Shown: positions 6,410-13,972 of the stretch, one piece after another
Position numbering within the stretch: the stretch's first letter is position 1
How the letters are laid out: each line of letters starts with the position of its first letter
Assembly: GCA_041601535.1 (NCBI GenBank)
Contig: JBFIHZ010000074.1
Span: 1-13,972 of the forward strand
Direction: 5' to 3'
Source of the DNA: JBFIHZ01 sp041601535
Lineage (GTDB): Bacteria; Pseudomonadota; Gammaproteobacteria; Xanthomonadales; SZUA-36
DNA length: 13,972 nucleotides
Position numbers and translations under genes: made by a program
The notes under the pieces: model-generated
What the model was told of the DNA's origin: nothing
Databases searched by the model: none
The model's input: only the letters and a program-made list of their open reading frames with translations

Positions 6410-9400
6410 TTACTGTCCGCAGGCCTCGACATCAAAGGTGAAGAACGGCGTGAACTCCGCAGCCTGCTCAAAGGCCGAGTATTCCGGCCGATAACGCCAT
6501 TTCCAACCCGCCAGATGTTCGTCGGGCACGGCCGTTTCCTTCAGGTAGCGGAACTCGCTTTCCGCCACGCTGAAGCTCATCGGGAACAGCGCATCATTGC
6601 GCCACAATTCCAGCGTATAAGCACTGGCATGCGGCATGTCCGGCCAGTCGATCAGCCAACCGTTGCTGCCGGCGCAGAAATTCTCCACCGTGCCCTTATG
6701 GCGCGGCTCAACCACCAGCAGCTCGGCCCGCTGCCTGGCCTGGGCGCGTTCGCAATCGGGCACCGTATCGCGCACCAGCCGCTGAATCGGCACCACGCCC
6801 TGGCGTGCAATCGACGGAATATCGTAATGCAGTTCGCCGCTGTTGCAGTCATCAAACTCGATGGTGACGGAACCGTAGGCGGCTTCCACCGGCGCCGGAT
6901 CGCCGGCATTGAACACACCGCCACTGACATTGAACAGCGTCAGTTCGGCCACATTGCCGTCAAACGCGCCCAGCGCGGTCAGCCAGCGCAGGCCTGGCGT
7001 GCCCAGTTGGGCCGTGGCTTCCGCTGGCGCGGGTTCGGTGTCATAAGTAAACCATGACATGAACACGCTGCCCTGGCGGGGGAATACATTGAATGAAAAG
7101 CCCTGGCCGCTGGTTTCCGGGTTGAACCAGGCATCGTTAAGCCCTGGGTTAATGCTGAAGGACGCATCGTCCACGGTAACCACCGGGCTGCTGGCCTGAG
7201 CAGTGGTGGAAGAGACGATACCCACATCGTTCTGACAGGCTTTGATATTGTCCCCGGCAATGCGGGTGATCGGAATCGTGCCCTGTTCACCCACGTCCGG
7301 CAGGTCATATTCGATCAAGCCGTTTTTGCAGTCGCTGAACGTCAAAGTCATCGAGCCATACAGGCTTTCTTCCGGTGCGGGCTGTGACTGGTCAAAGGCA
7401 CCGCCCTGGTTCAGATACACATCCAGCGTGGCGACGCCACGCTCAATAGAGCCCAGTGCCACCAGCCAGCGCTGGCCCGGATCGCCCAGTTCAAACGTCT
7501 CACTGCCATCCGGCAGGTCGAGATCATAGGTGAACCAGGACAGGAAGACCTGATCGCTGTCCGGGAACACATTGATAAAGAAACCCTGACCATCGGTGGC
7601 CGGGTTATACCAGGCATCGTTCATCCCCGGGGTGATATCAATGGGATGGTTGTCGGCTTGCACCGTCAACTGGCCGGCAAGCGCGCAATTATTCTCCGTA
7701 TCCAGTTCCAGCACATCCGCATCCACGCAGACGGCCGCCCAGTAGGTGCCTGGCACGACGTTCAGCGGCAAAGACAGGGCTTCCGGGCTGGTGACGTTGG
7801 GTGACAGTGCCGGGACATCACTGCTGCCCAGCAGCAAATCATTGGCTGACAGGTCCGGACTGCCGGACAGGATAAAGCGCGCGTTGGTTGCCGAAGCCGC
7901 CTCGCCGCCGCGGTTGGTCACCTCGGCGCTTAACTCCAGAAGCTGCCCCGACCGTATACTGGACGCGCCCATTTGCACAGCCTGCACCTGCAGATCCGGC
8001 CCTTCGATGGCATCGCAGTAGAGGCTCAGATCATAGGAACCGATCTGGCCCTTGGCCTGCTGCGAAACCCACACATGATACGTGCCGCTTTGCTGCAGTT
8101 CGGTTTCGATGCGCGAATTGCCATAGCCCTGGAAGTCGTCATTTTCACTGACCACCGCGCCGCTTGGGTCCAGCAGGTGCAAATAGCCATCCAGATCGGT
8201 CCACTTGGCATTCAGTGAGATCAAATCACCGGCCACGCCGCTGAAGGAGTAGGACTGCGCTATATGGCCATTGCCGAGCGGGCCATAATCACAGCCCGAC
8301 AGGGCCAGCGTGCCGGCCTGGGTTTTGCCACAACTCAGCACACCGCTGGTGCAACCGCTGCCTGCTGATACGTTGAGCAGCGTGCCGACATTACCGGACC
8401 ATTGCGCCTGGGATGTGCCTGTGCCCGTGCCGCTTGCGGCGGCTTCAGCCTGCTCACCCGCGGCATTGGAGCAGTTGTTGGTGATCAGCGTTTCACCGTC
8501 CACCGGGTCGACACATACGCCCACCCAGTAGTTGCCGGCCACCGCGGGCATGGTGACTGAAGCTTGCGCCTCGAGGCTGGCCCCGGGGGCAATGGCGTCA
8601 AGTTCCACACTGGCCATGACCGGGTCATCGGCGGATATCTCTGCATCGGTCGACAGCATGAAATGCACTGTGGCGGGAGCGGATGCGCTGCCGCCATCAT
8701 TACGCAGCGTGGCCGCCAGGCCGATGCTTTCATCTACCCTGACATCGCTGTCGCCGGCTGATACGGCAGACGCCACCAGGTCAGGATCGGCCTGCGAGCC
8801 GCACAGCACTTCGACCGCATAGCTGCCGACAGCGCCGCGCTTGTATCCGCTCATCCAGATACGGTGCACGCCGCTGGTTTGCACCGCGTATTCCACCCGC
8901 GAATGCTGCTGGCCATTGGTGTCATCGTTGCTGGCAACGATATTTCCCGACGGGTCCTGCAACAGCAGATAGCCATCCACGCCGGTAAAGCTGGCGTCAG
9001 CCGCGAGCGAACTGCCGGCATCCATATGCAGCTCAACCGCCTCCGACAGGAAGCCGGTGCCGCGCGGATTGCTGGAGCAGTCCTGGATGTTCAGGCTGGC
9101 CGATACCGTTTCACCGCACGAAGCCGGACGCCGCGTGCACTGGGGCTGGGTCTTGACATCCACCCGCCGGCCGGCAGAACAGTTATTGGAAATGGCAGCC
9201 TCGCCGGATACCGGCGCGGCACAAACGCCTAACCAGTATGTCCCGGGCGTCACCGGCGCAATCAGCGCACGGCTGACCGTGCGGTTGGCACGGGCTTCCA
9301 GGTCTGGCGTGCCGTCCATGGCAATTTCAGGATCTGAACGGTCAATACGCGCATCGCTGGACAGCACGTAGCTGAGCGTGGTGGCATCAGCATGTTTGTC

Positions 9401-11098
9401 GCCGGCATTGCGCACCTGGGTGCTTAACTCAATAGCCTGTCCGGGCACCAGGATGTCGGCAGCCAGCGACGGCATACTTACTGTCAGATCGGGGCCGCTG
9501 GGCGGTTCACATTCCAGCGACACACTGTAGGAACCGGTGGCTCCCGGCTCACGTGAGGTGGCCCACAGTGTATGGGTGCCACTTTCCTGCAGCGTGTACT
9601 CGATATGCGAATCAGCCGCACCGGTGTGATTGTCGTTTTCCGCAAGAATGACGCCCTGCGGACTTTGCAGCAGCAGGTAACCATCCAGTTCCCAGTCCGC
9701 ATCCAGCCACAGGGTGTCACCGGCTGCTCCGTTGACTGCAAACCGCTGGGACCCATACTCCACTCCCAGCGGCCCGCTGGTGCAGGACGTTTCCAGCAAT
9801 GCGCCGGCCAACGACTGCCCACAACTCAGCACGCTGCTGCTGCAGGTGGAGTCGCCGCCCACGGTAACTTCTGTGGCGGCCGTGCAATTGTTGGTTGGAT
9901 CCACATCCTCGTTGGTCAGGCAGGCACCAACCCAGTAGGTTCCTGGCGTCACGTCCAGCGGTCCCTGCCAGATTTCTTCAAATGTTGATGCGCAGCAATA
10001 GGACTCGGCACCCAGCTCGGTGTCGTCAAGGGAGATCACCGGATCTTCCGACACCAGGTAAACCACGTCAGCAAAGCCCGCGGAGACAAACGTCGGAGGA
10101 ATGTTCTTCGCTCCCTGCACGGTGATCGCGATGAGGTCGCCGTCATCCAGTACGGTGGGCGTGACGGCAACGATGTCCAGCCTCCAGTCCGAGGTGTCTT
10201 CTTTCTCGCTGCTGACCAGCGATATTTCATAGTCTCCGGTGACGTTTTCCTCATTGGTAGTTGCCCAGATGCGATACGTGCCGGTTTGCTGCAGGGTCAC
10301 TTCGATATGCGAAGCGGAGTCGCTGTGGAAATCATCATTTTCGGCTTCGATGCCACCACCCGGGGCCTCCAGGTAGAGCACGCCGTCCATACTGCCCCAT
10401 TCGGCATGCACCGGCAGGACTTCACCGGCTACACCCTGATAGGTAAAGCTGTCGGCCAGGTGCCGGGCACCGCGCGGGCTGTCATCACAGTCGGATTCAG
10501 AAAACGATGCGGCGACATCTTCCACGCCCAGCGTCAGCGGGGTAGAAGAGCATTCGTTCTGGTTGATCGGGCCCTGCACGTCAAGAACGGTTATCGGTAT
10601 GGTCGACAGCAAGGTTTCCCGGCCGGCAAGGTCCACCTTGGAAAAGCGCAGCGTGGCTACTTCGTTTGGCTCGGTCTCATCATCTTCATGCAGATGCACG
10701 GTAACGTGCCGATCCGTCTGGTTGGTGGCGAACGGCCCGGGCAGGCACCACAGAATATCCAGGTCACCGTAAGTGATGCCCTTGTATTCCAGGTGCAAAT
10801 CACCGCGCGATTCGTTCAGGCCGAATTCGGCTGAGCCTTCCTGCCGCTCGATGGCGAACCGTGCAACCCAGGTTGCATCAATGCCACTGGCGGCGCAGCG
10901 CTGTAGCGCAGCACTGTCGGGTTTGACCCAGTCGTCTACCAGCATGGTGATTTTGAACTGGATTACCGCCCCCTCGTAATCGGCAACCGAACCAGGTTCG
11001 ATATCCCATGCGGCCGCATTCTGCACGGGCAGCATGGAACAAATCATCAAAATGGAGATGGCACGCATTGCCACCCGGATTAATTGCTTGGGGACCAT
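6410..11098 (-). CDS. Giant secreted multidomain protein: Calx-beta-like, 4x(PPC-CARDB), two tandem unnamed domains
   Basis: The protein has 1562 residues. A signal peptide (basic MVPKQLIRVAMR, hydrophobic core, likely cut after AAA near residue 30) sends it out of the cytoplasm. Domains by eye: Calx-beta-like 32-172 (EDDETEPNEVATLRF); PPC1 181-297, CARDB1 304-413; PPC2 419-531, CARDB2 534-648; PPC3 654-766, CARDB3 770-885; PPC4 916-1029, CARDB4 1033-1146; two 132-residue repeats (about 1158-1289 and 1319-1450); a Cys-bracketed, fibronectin-like C-terminus, 1460-1562. PPC units carry GxLxLxxPxG...ENDD signatures; CARDB units end in GTYWxGxC...NNC. Both types are non-catalytic beta-sandwiches, and no protease, glycosidase or membrane-anchor motif is visible. 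A structural, adhesive or ligand-binding role outside the cell is inferred, probably after Sec and type II export. The start is set by AAGGA 6 bases upstream (about 11105-11109) and by the signal peptide. It has its own transcription unit. Confidence 0.9.
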   Translation of the reverse strand: MVPKQLIRVAMRAISILMICSMLPVQNAAAWDIEPGSVADYEGAVIQFKITMLVDDWVKPDSAALQRCAASGIDATWVARFAIERQEGSAEFGLNESRGDLHLEYKGITYGDLDILWCLPGPFATNQTDRHVTVHLHEDDETEPNEVATLRFSKVDLAGRETLLSTIPITVLDVQGPINQNECSSTPLTLGVEDVAASFSESDCDDSPRGARHLADSFTYQGVAGEVLPVHAEWGSMDGVLYLEAPGGGIEAENDDFHSDSASHIEVTLQQTGTYRIWATTNEENVTGDYEISLVSSEKEDTSDWRLDIVAVTPTVLDDGDLIAITVQGAKNIPPTFVSAGFADVVYLVSEDPVISLDDTELGAESYCCASTFEEIWQGPLDVTPGTYWVGACLTNEDVDPTNNCTAATEVTVGGDSTCSSSVLSCGQSLAGALLETSCTSGPLGVEYGSQRFAVNGAAGDTLWLDADWELDGYLLLQSPQGVILAENDNHTGAADSHIEYTLQESGTHTLWATSREPGATGSYSVSLECEPPSGPDLTVSMPSLAADILVPGQAIELSTQVRNAGDKHADATTLSYVLSSDARIDRSDPEIAMDGTPDLEARANRTVSRALIAPVTPGTYWLGVCAAPVSGEAAISNNCSAGRRVDVKTQPQCTRRPASCGETVSASLNIQDCSSNPRGTGFLSEAVELHMDAGSSLAADASFTGVDGYLLLQDPSGNIVASNDDTNGQQHSRVEYAVQTSGVHRIWMSGYKRGAVGSYAVEVLCGSQADPDLVASAVSAGDSDVRVDESIGLAATLRNDGGSASAPATVHFMLSTDAEISADDPVMASVELDAIAPGASLEAQASVTMPAVAGNYWVGVCVDPVDGETLITNNCSNAAGEQAEAAASGTGTGTSQAQWSGNVGTLLNVSAGSGCTSGVLSCGKTQAGTLALSGCDYGPLGNGHIAQSYSFSGVAGDLISLNAKWTDLDGYLHLLDPSGAVVSENDDFQGYGNSRIETELQQSGTYHVWVSQQAKGQIGSYDLSLYCDAIEGPDLQVQAVQMGASSIRSGQLLELSAEVTNRGGEAASATNARFILSGSPDLSANDLLLGSSDVPALSPNVTSPEALSLPLNVVPGTYWAAVCVDADVLELDTENNCALAGQLTVQADNHPIDITPGMNDAWYNPATDGQGFFINVFPDSDQVFLSWFTYDLDLPDGSETFELGDPGQRWLVALGSIERGVATLDVYLNQGGAFDQSQPAPEESLYGSMTLTFSDCKNGLIEYDLPDVGEQGTIPITRIAGDNIKACQNDVGIVSSTTAQASSPVVTVDDASFSINPGLNDAWFNPETSGQGFSFNVFPRQGSVFMSWFTYDTEPAPAEATAQLGTPGLRWLTALGAFDGNVAELTLFNVSGGVFNAGDPAPVEAAYGSVTIEFDDCNSGELHYDIPSIARQGVVPIQRLVRDTVPDCERAQARQRAELLVVEPRHKGTVENFCAGSNGWLIDWPDMPHASAYTLELWRNDALFPMSFSVAESEFRYLKETAVPDEHLAGWKWRYRPEYSAFEQAAEFTPFFTFDVEACGQ
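6749..7627 (-). repeat. Two tandem 132-residue NDAWxNP...GQGF domains
   Basis: Copy A (7232-7627) and copy B (6749-7144) are both exactly 396 bases and align without gaps, with roughly half the residues identical by eye. Shared anchors are NDAW-x-NP, T-x-GQGF, NVFP, SWFTYD, LG-x-PG-x-RWL, GG-x-F, PAP-x-E, YGS-x-T, DC-x-x-G, YD-x-P and QG-x-x-PI-x-R. Each copy has two cysteines, one in the DC motif and one at the end, perhaps a disulfide. They are joined by a 29-codon linker. I have seen this type in secreted gammaproteobacterial proteins but cannot give it a family name. Confidence 0.8.
7661..10558 (-). repeat. Four tandem PPC-CARDB modules inside the giant gene
   Basis: Four units of about 230-260 codons, each a PPC domain followed by a CARDB domain, occur without interruption. 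PPC units 2-4 start with C-x(6)-CG and have a third cysteine before a G-P-L-G or NPRG turn and a fourth in a final SLEC/EVLC/SLYC. CARDB units each keep a C...NNC pair. Copies are clearly related but well diverged, which points to old duplications, not recent slippage. The longest linker is between CARDB3 and PPC4, with an Ala, Gly and Thr-rich stretch. Confidence 0.85.
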
Positions 11099-11140
11099 TT
11101 AAATCCTTCTGTCAGTCGGTTTGTAGTACGGGCATTTGCG

Positions 11141-11156
11141 GCCGACACGTATCGGC
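11141..11156. promoter_or_regulatory. 16-bp near-perfect palindrome in the leader of the giant gene
   Basis: GCCGACACGTATCGGC reads almost the same on both strands; only one pair (C against A) breaks the symmetry. It ends about 43 bases before the start codon. A dyad of this length and position could be an operator for a dimeric regulator or a small leader hairpin. Nothing else in the window identifies the regulator. Confidence 0.3.
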
Positions 11157-11505
11157 GCGAAGCAATCAGAGACAGTGCGTAACATGTCCTGCCGTTCTGC
11201 AGGCCGGCTGCTGGTGGCAACGCGGCAATACAGATGTTGACGCCCTCCATGTGTACCGGACCGGACATCAGCTCCGGGTATTGCATACAGGGCTTTATTT
11301 CGAGGGAATTTCAACAGTCCCTGTACTCGCCTCATGTGATTAAATGCGCTGGGGGCGGGCGGAGATTACCACAAAACGCCGGCGTACGGGAGCCTATGCG
11401 ACCAAGCGTCGCCATCACAACTCATCTGCGGCAGGTTTATATACGGACCCTCGCAGGCCGCAAGTCTCAACCTTGAGCCCCATCGGCCCGCTCACCGCAG
11501 TCGGG

Positions 11506-11523
11506 TTTTTACTCTGACCCCAA
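11506..11523 (-). repeat. Possible degenerate mobile-repeat motif touching the hemY stop
   Basis: On the minus strand the hemY stop codon runs straight into ATTGGGGTCAGAGTAAAAA. The core GGGGTCAGAGTAAA resembles, from memory, a motif repeated near REP-associated tyrosine transposases (IS200-like, Y1 family) in many proteobacteria. No transposase gene or second copy is in the window, so at most this is a remnant or a solitary copy. Confidence 0.35.
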
Positions 11524-12756
11524 TTATTCTTCCACGGCCGGTTTGGCTGACGGGCCGGCCAGGCGGGCCGGGTCGCCGGGCAGCGATTGGGGCTTTTCAC
11601 CCTGGCTCATGCGCAAGGCGTTGCGGAAACAGGCCATGGCCAGCTCCAGGTCGCCCTGCCGTTCCAGCAGTTGGCCAAACGAATCGTAACCGGCTATGGA
11701 CGGCTCCAGTTCCAGGCTGCGAATCATATGATGACGGGCCTTGCCCCATAGTTCCTCGCGGGCGCACAGGCGGCCCAGTGCCAGGTGCAGACGCGCTTCC
11801 TCCGGATGATCCTGTAACCATTTCTCGCATTGTTTCATGCGGCGGTTGGCATCGCCGGCAGACGGATCGCCATAAGCCAGCAACAGTTCAGGCGCCCATT
11901 CGTGCTTCAGGCTGGTGCGCAGCACCGGCTCACTCAGCTCCGGGCTGCCGAGCTGGGTGGCCTTGAGCGCATAGGCTTTGACCACATCGGCTGACTTTTT
12001 CATGCCTTTCGGCAGGCGCTTCCATGCAGCCTGCAGCGCTTCAAGGTCGCGGCACTGGCCCAGCTCCGCCTCGGCGGCCAGGTTTTGCATGGACTCGGCA
12101 CGCGCGGCACTGACCAGCCCCGACTTCTGCATCAACGGCAGAATGGTCTGCAAGGATTGCCATTTGCCCAGTTGCTGGTAGCAGCGCGACAACAGCTCCA
12201 GCACCTGGCTGTGCAGCTTGCGCCGCCGATGCAACTCTTCCAGCAACGGCAGGGCCTCTTCGTAGCGGCCGTTTTCGGTGAGCAGCTTGGCGCGTGTCAG
12301 GTCCACCAGGAAACGGTTTTTGCGGCCGCCTGAATCGGCTTTTTCAAGGTAGTATTCAGCGCGCTCGGTGGCATCCTGGCCATCCGCGGCCTGCGCCGCT
12401 GCCAGGTAACGTGCGGTGGACTGCCCCTGGATACTGGTGGATTTCTGCAGTGCCCGCTCCGCCGTCGTCCAGTCGCCCTCGGTAAGCGCCAGCAAACCCT
12501 TTTCCAATTGTTTCAGCGCCCGTTGTTCCCGCAATCTACGCGCCGACTGCGCCGGCATTTGCCACAACCGCACCAGCAGATGAATGGCCAGCCACGACAG
12601 GATCAGGCCCAGCACCAGCACCAGCACGCTCATTTCCAGGGTCCAACCGCGGAAACGGATCTGCACTACACCCGGGTCGTTCAGAAACACCGGTGCCAGC
12701 GCGGCGGCCAGCAAAGCCAGCGCCAGTGCAAACAGAAACGCAAACGCGCTTTTCAT
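11524..12756 (-). CDS. hemY: HemY, inner-membrane TPR protein of the hem cluster
   Basis: The protein has 410 residues, close to E. coli HemY (398). Two membrane helices at about 3-25 and 41-67 flank a short periplasmic loop containing NDPGVVQIRFRGWTLEMS, the hallmark of the HemY N-terminal domain. The rest is a cytoplasmic helical TPR-like region (examples at 92-125, 195-225, 320-385), ending in a short Pro/Ala-rich tail. In gammaproteobacteria it is encoded after hemC, hemD and hemX and is linked genetically to late haem synthesis, but its biochemical role is not settled. It is unrelated to the protoporphyrinogen oxidase also called HemY. The start ATG shares one base with the hemX stop (TGATG), so translation is coupled. 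There is no clear hairpin-plus-T terminator after its stop. Confidence 0.93.
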   Translation of the reverse strand: MKSAFAFLFALALALLAAALAPVFLNDPGVVQIRFRGWTLEMSVLVLVLGLILSWLAIHLLVRLWQMPAQSARRLREQRALKQLEKGLLALTEGDWTTAERALQKSTSIQGQSTARYLAAAQAADGQDATERAEYYLEKADSGGRKNRFLVDLTRAKLLTENGRYEEALPLLEELHRRRKLHSQVLELLSRCYQQLGKWQSLQTILPLMQKSGLVSAARAESMQNLAAEAELGQCRDLEALQAAWKRLPKGMKKSADVVKAYALKATQLGSPELSEPVLRTSLKHEWAPELLLAYGDPSAGDANRRMKQCEKWLQDHPEEARLHLALGRLCAREELWGKARHHMIRSLELEPSIAGYDSFGQLLERQGDLELAMACFRNALRMSQGEKPQSLPGDPARLAGPSAKPAVEE

Positions 12757-13972
12757 CAGGCGCCAGCCCCGTCCGGGGTGTCATCGTCGGCCTCACCTGT
12801 CGCCTGACCTGTCGCCTGGCCTGTCGCCTGGCTTGTCGCCTGACCGGCGGCTTCAGCTGCCGCCTCAACCGTGTCGTCCGCTGCGTTGTCCGCTGCGTTG
12901 TCACCCGCAGCGGCAGCCGCATTGTCCGGTTCGGCTGTGGCCGGGCCGGCAGCCGTCTCGCGGCCCGGTTGAGTGACCGCCGCCGGTGGGGTCGATGTGG
13001 CTGCACTGGGCGGCGCCGACACCCCGGCCGCCCGAATGGCCTGTAAGGCAACCCAGGGCGCGCTGATATCCGGCAAATCCGGGTCCACGTTAATCGTTTG
13101 CAGTTGCTGCAACAGTGCGGCCGTTTCCCGCGTTACTGCATCATCGGCACGGAACCAGCGGTCCAATGCCTCACTGAAGCGCTGCACCGCAGCGGCAAAA
13201 GCCGGCTGGTCATGACGCATGGCTGCCAGCCGTGCCATTTCCACATCCAGCCACAAGCGCTGGCGCACCAGTTCCTGGTCGGCCAGCACCAAAGCATCGG
13301 CTTCCACCGGGCTGGTGCGCCGTACCGTGACCAGACTGCTGAGCGAATGCCGCAAGCGCGCCCACCAACCCGCGTCGGCTGGCAAAGGCTGAGCAGCACT
13401 TTCCACGCTGACGTCCTGGCCGGTGAACGGTAATTGGCTGACATTCATCTGCAATTGGTCCAGCTGCAGGGTCAGCGCGGCACTATCCAACGGCACCAAC
13501 TCGGCCAGGCGGCTGCGGGCCGCGCCAATCTCGCGCCGCAAACCGGTGTACATGGGGTGATCAAACGCAGCGATGTGCTGATCGGCAATGGCCAGTGCCT
13601 GGTCGGCCGAGCGCATATCCCGGAACAGCTCCAGCCGTTCCTGCGCCAGCCGCAACACGTAATCGATTTCCGCCAGGTCCAGCTCGGCGGCACTGTTCAT
13701 GCTGCGTGAGGACAGCGCCGCCAGCCGCGCCTCGGCGCCGGCCAGCCGGGCCTGTACTCCCTCGATGGCGGCCTGCATGGTGCGCGACCAGGCGGAGGTT
13801 TCACCCTGGAAGGACTGCCACTCGGAACGCTCTGCCTGCAGCTCCCCCATGCCGCGTTGCAGCGCAGCGATGCGCTGGTCCGTGTCGCCGTTCTCATTGG
13901 CCGCGATGCGCGAGGCCAGTTGCGCAAAGCGCGTATCGACATCCTGGGAAAGCTGGTCCAGGCGGCTGCTTA
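12756..13972 (-). CDS. hemX: HemX, uroporphyrinogen-III C-methyltransferase-like membrane protein (5' partial)
   Basis: The frame stays open to the right edge: upstream of the ATG at 13850 it continues with a heptad-like helix (for example LDQLSQDVDTRFAQLASRIA). The true start and the N-terminal membrane anchor therefore lie outside the window. The visible part has a coiled coil and then the conserved HemX periplasmic domain, with matches to E. coli HemX such as EIDYVLRLAQERL, SADQALAIADQHI, LSSLVTVRR and RQRLWLDVEMARLA. The C-terminus, after about WVALQAIRAAG, is a low-complexity tail of some 95 residues rich in Ala, Thr, Asp, Gln and Gly. E. coli HemX lacks such a tail. Despite its database name, HemX lacks the SAM-binding signature of CysG/CobA-type methyltransferases in what is seen here. 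It is co-transcribed with hemY, and hemD/hemC are expected beyond the edge. Confidence 0.93.
   Translation of the reverse strand, partial: SSRLDQLSQDVDTRFAQLASRIAANENGDTDQRIAALQRGMGELQAERSEWQSFQGETSAWSRTMQAAIEGVQARLAGAEARLAALSSRSMNSAAELDLAEIDYVLRLAQERLELFRDMRSADQALAIADQHIAAFDHPMYTGLRREIGAARSRLAELVPLDSAALTLQLDQLQMNVSQLPFTGQDVSVESAAQPLPADAGWWARLRHSLSSLVTVRRTSPVEADALVLADQELVRQRLWLDVEMARLAAMRHDQPAFAAAVQRFSEALDRWFRADDAVTRETAALLQQLQTINVDPDLPDISAPWVALQAIRAAGVSAPPSAATSTPPAAVTQPGRETAAGPATAEPDNAAAAAGDNAADNAADDTVEAAAEAAGQATSQATGQATGQATGEADDDTPDGAGA
12796..12843. repeat. Four 12-bp tandem repeats in the hemX 3' end
   Basis: CCTGTCGCCTGA, CCTGTCGCCTGG (twice) and CTTGTCGCCTGA follow without a gap and encode GQAT/SQAT four-residue repeats near the HemX C-terminus. 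A shorter pair of 12-bp repeats (GCTGCGTTGTCC and GCTGCGTTGTCA, 12880-12903) encodes a DNAA-type repeat in the same tail. Units of 12 bases keep the frame whatever the copy number. Confidence 0.9.

Larger units (their letters stand above)
11099..11523. other. 425-bp intergenic region without a credible gene
   Basis: Between the giant gene and hemY there is no open frame with a plausible start, ribosome site or recognisable product, and no tRNA or known riboswitch that I can recognise. It must hold the promoter and 5' leader of the giant gene (reading leftward). Small symmetric elements are a near-palindrome at 11141-11156, TACAGGG/CCCTGTA arms 26 bases apart (11286-11292 and 11319-11325), ACGCCGGCGT at 11376-11385, GCGAC/GTCGC at 11398-11412 and CTCAA/TTGAG at 11466-11477. 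Promoter candidates (TTGAAA near 11310, TATATAAA at 11436-11443, both leftward) lack a convincing partner element. Confidence 0.7.

Noticed and set aside
11080..11286. Leftward 68-residue open frame upstream of the giant gene
   Set aside because: It overlaps the true start in another frame and lacks any family feature; the AAGGA site at about 11105-11109 serves the giant gene.
11290..11312. Promoter with -35 TTGAAA for the giant gene
   Set aside because: No acceptable -10 box lies 16-18 bases downstream on the minus strand.
11234..11476. Rightward 80-residue open frame in the intergenic gap
   Set aside because: No ribosome site, no recognisable motif, and irregular composition; it looks like chance.
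11487..11510. Rightward terminator (CCCG...CGGG then TTTTT)
   Set aside because: The stem is only 4 pairs with an 11-base loop, and no rightward gene ends there.
12796..12903. CRISPR-like array
   Set aside because: The 12-bp units are contiguous without spacers and are in frame inside hemX.

Overview
This is a GC-rich bacterial chromosomal window, most likely from a gammaproteobacterium. The taxonomic evidence is an overlapping hemX-hemY pair of the E. coli/Pseudomonas type, a YdiI/EntH-type thioesterase, a YheT-type hydrolase, a ferredoxin-fused flavin reductase of the AscD type, and a large secreted protein built from CARDB and pre-peptidase C-terminal (PPC) domains of the sort common in free-living marine and soil members of the class. 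The genus cannot be fixed from what is visible. Coding density is high. There is no CRISPR array, tRNA, rRNA, intact insertion sequence or phage gene.

Left part (1-5233): the 3' end of an unrecognised glycine-rich protein reads rightward and ends at a good intrinsic terminator (491-520). Facing it is a tightly packed leftward operon, read from 5087 down to 660: a hotdog-fold acyl-CoA thioesterase, a PlsC-type 1-acylglycerol-phosphate acyltransferase, a YheT-type alpha/beta hydrolase and a TPR protein with a degenerate sulfotransferase-like C-terminal domain. Junctions are 9 bases, a 4-base ATGA overlap and an 8-base overlap, so translation is probably coupled. The first three genes handle acyl-CoA, acyl-glycerol or ester substrates, which suggests lipid metabolism. 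The job of the fourth is unknown.

Middle (5234-11523): divergent from the operon lies a single gene for a three-domain [2Fe-2S]/FAD/NAD(P)H reductase. It converges on a 4.7-kb leftward gene, with a strong hairpin between them. That gene encodes a 1562-residue exported protein with a signal peptide, a Calx-beta-like domain, four alternating PPC-CARDB modules, two tandem 132-residue domains of a type I cannot name, and a C-terminal beta-sandwich-like domain. It is followed by a 425-bp gap without a credible gene, which holds several small palindromes and a repeat-like motif touching the hemY stop codon.

Right end (11524-13972): hemY and the 3' part of hemX, leftward and overlapping by one base (TGATG), the tail of the usual hemCDXY cluster, which would continue beyond the right edge.

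I found no clearly new multi-gene system such as defence, secretion or biosynthesis. The items most worth a second look are the TPR protein with an eroded PAPS site inside a lipid-enzyme operon, the repeat architecture and cysteine pattern of the giant secreted protein, and its tandem unnamed domain.
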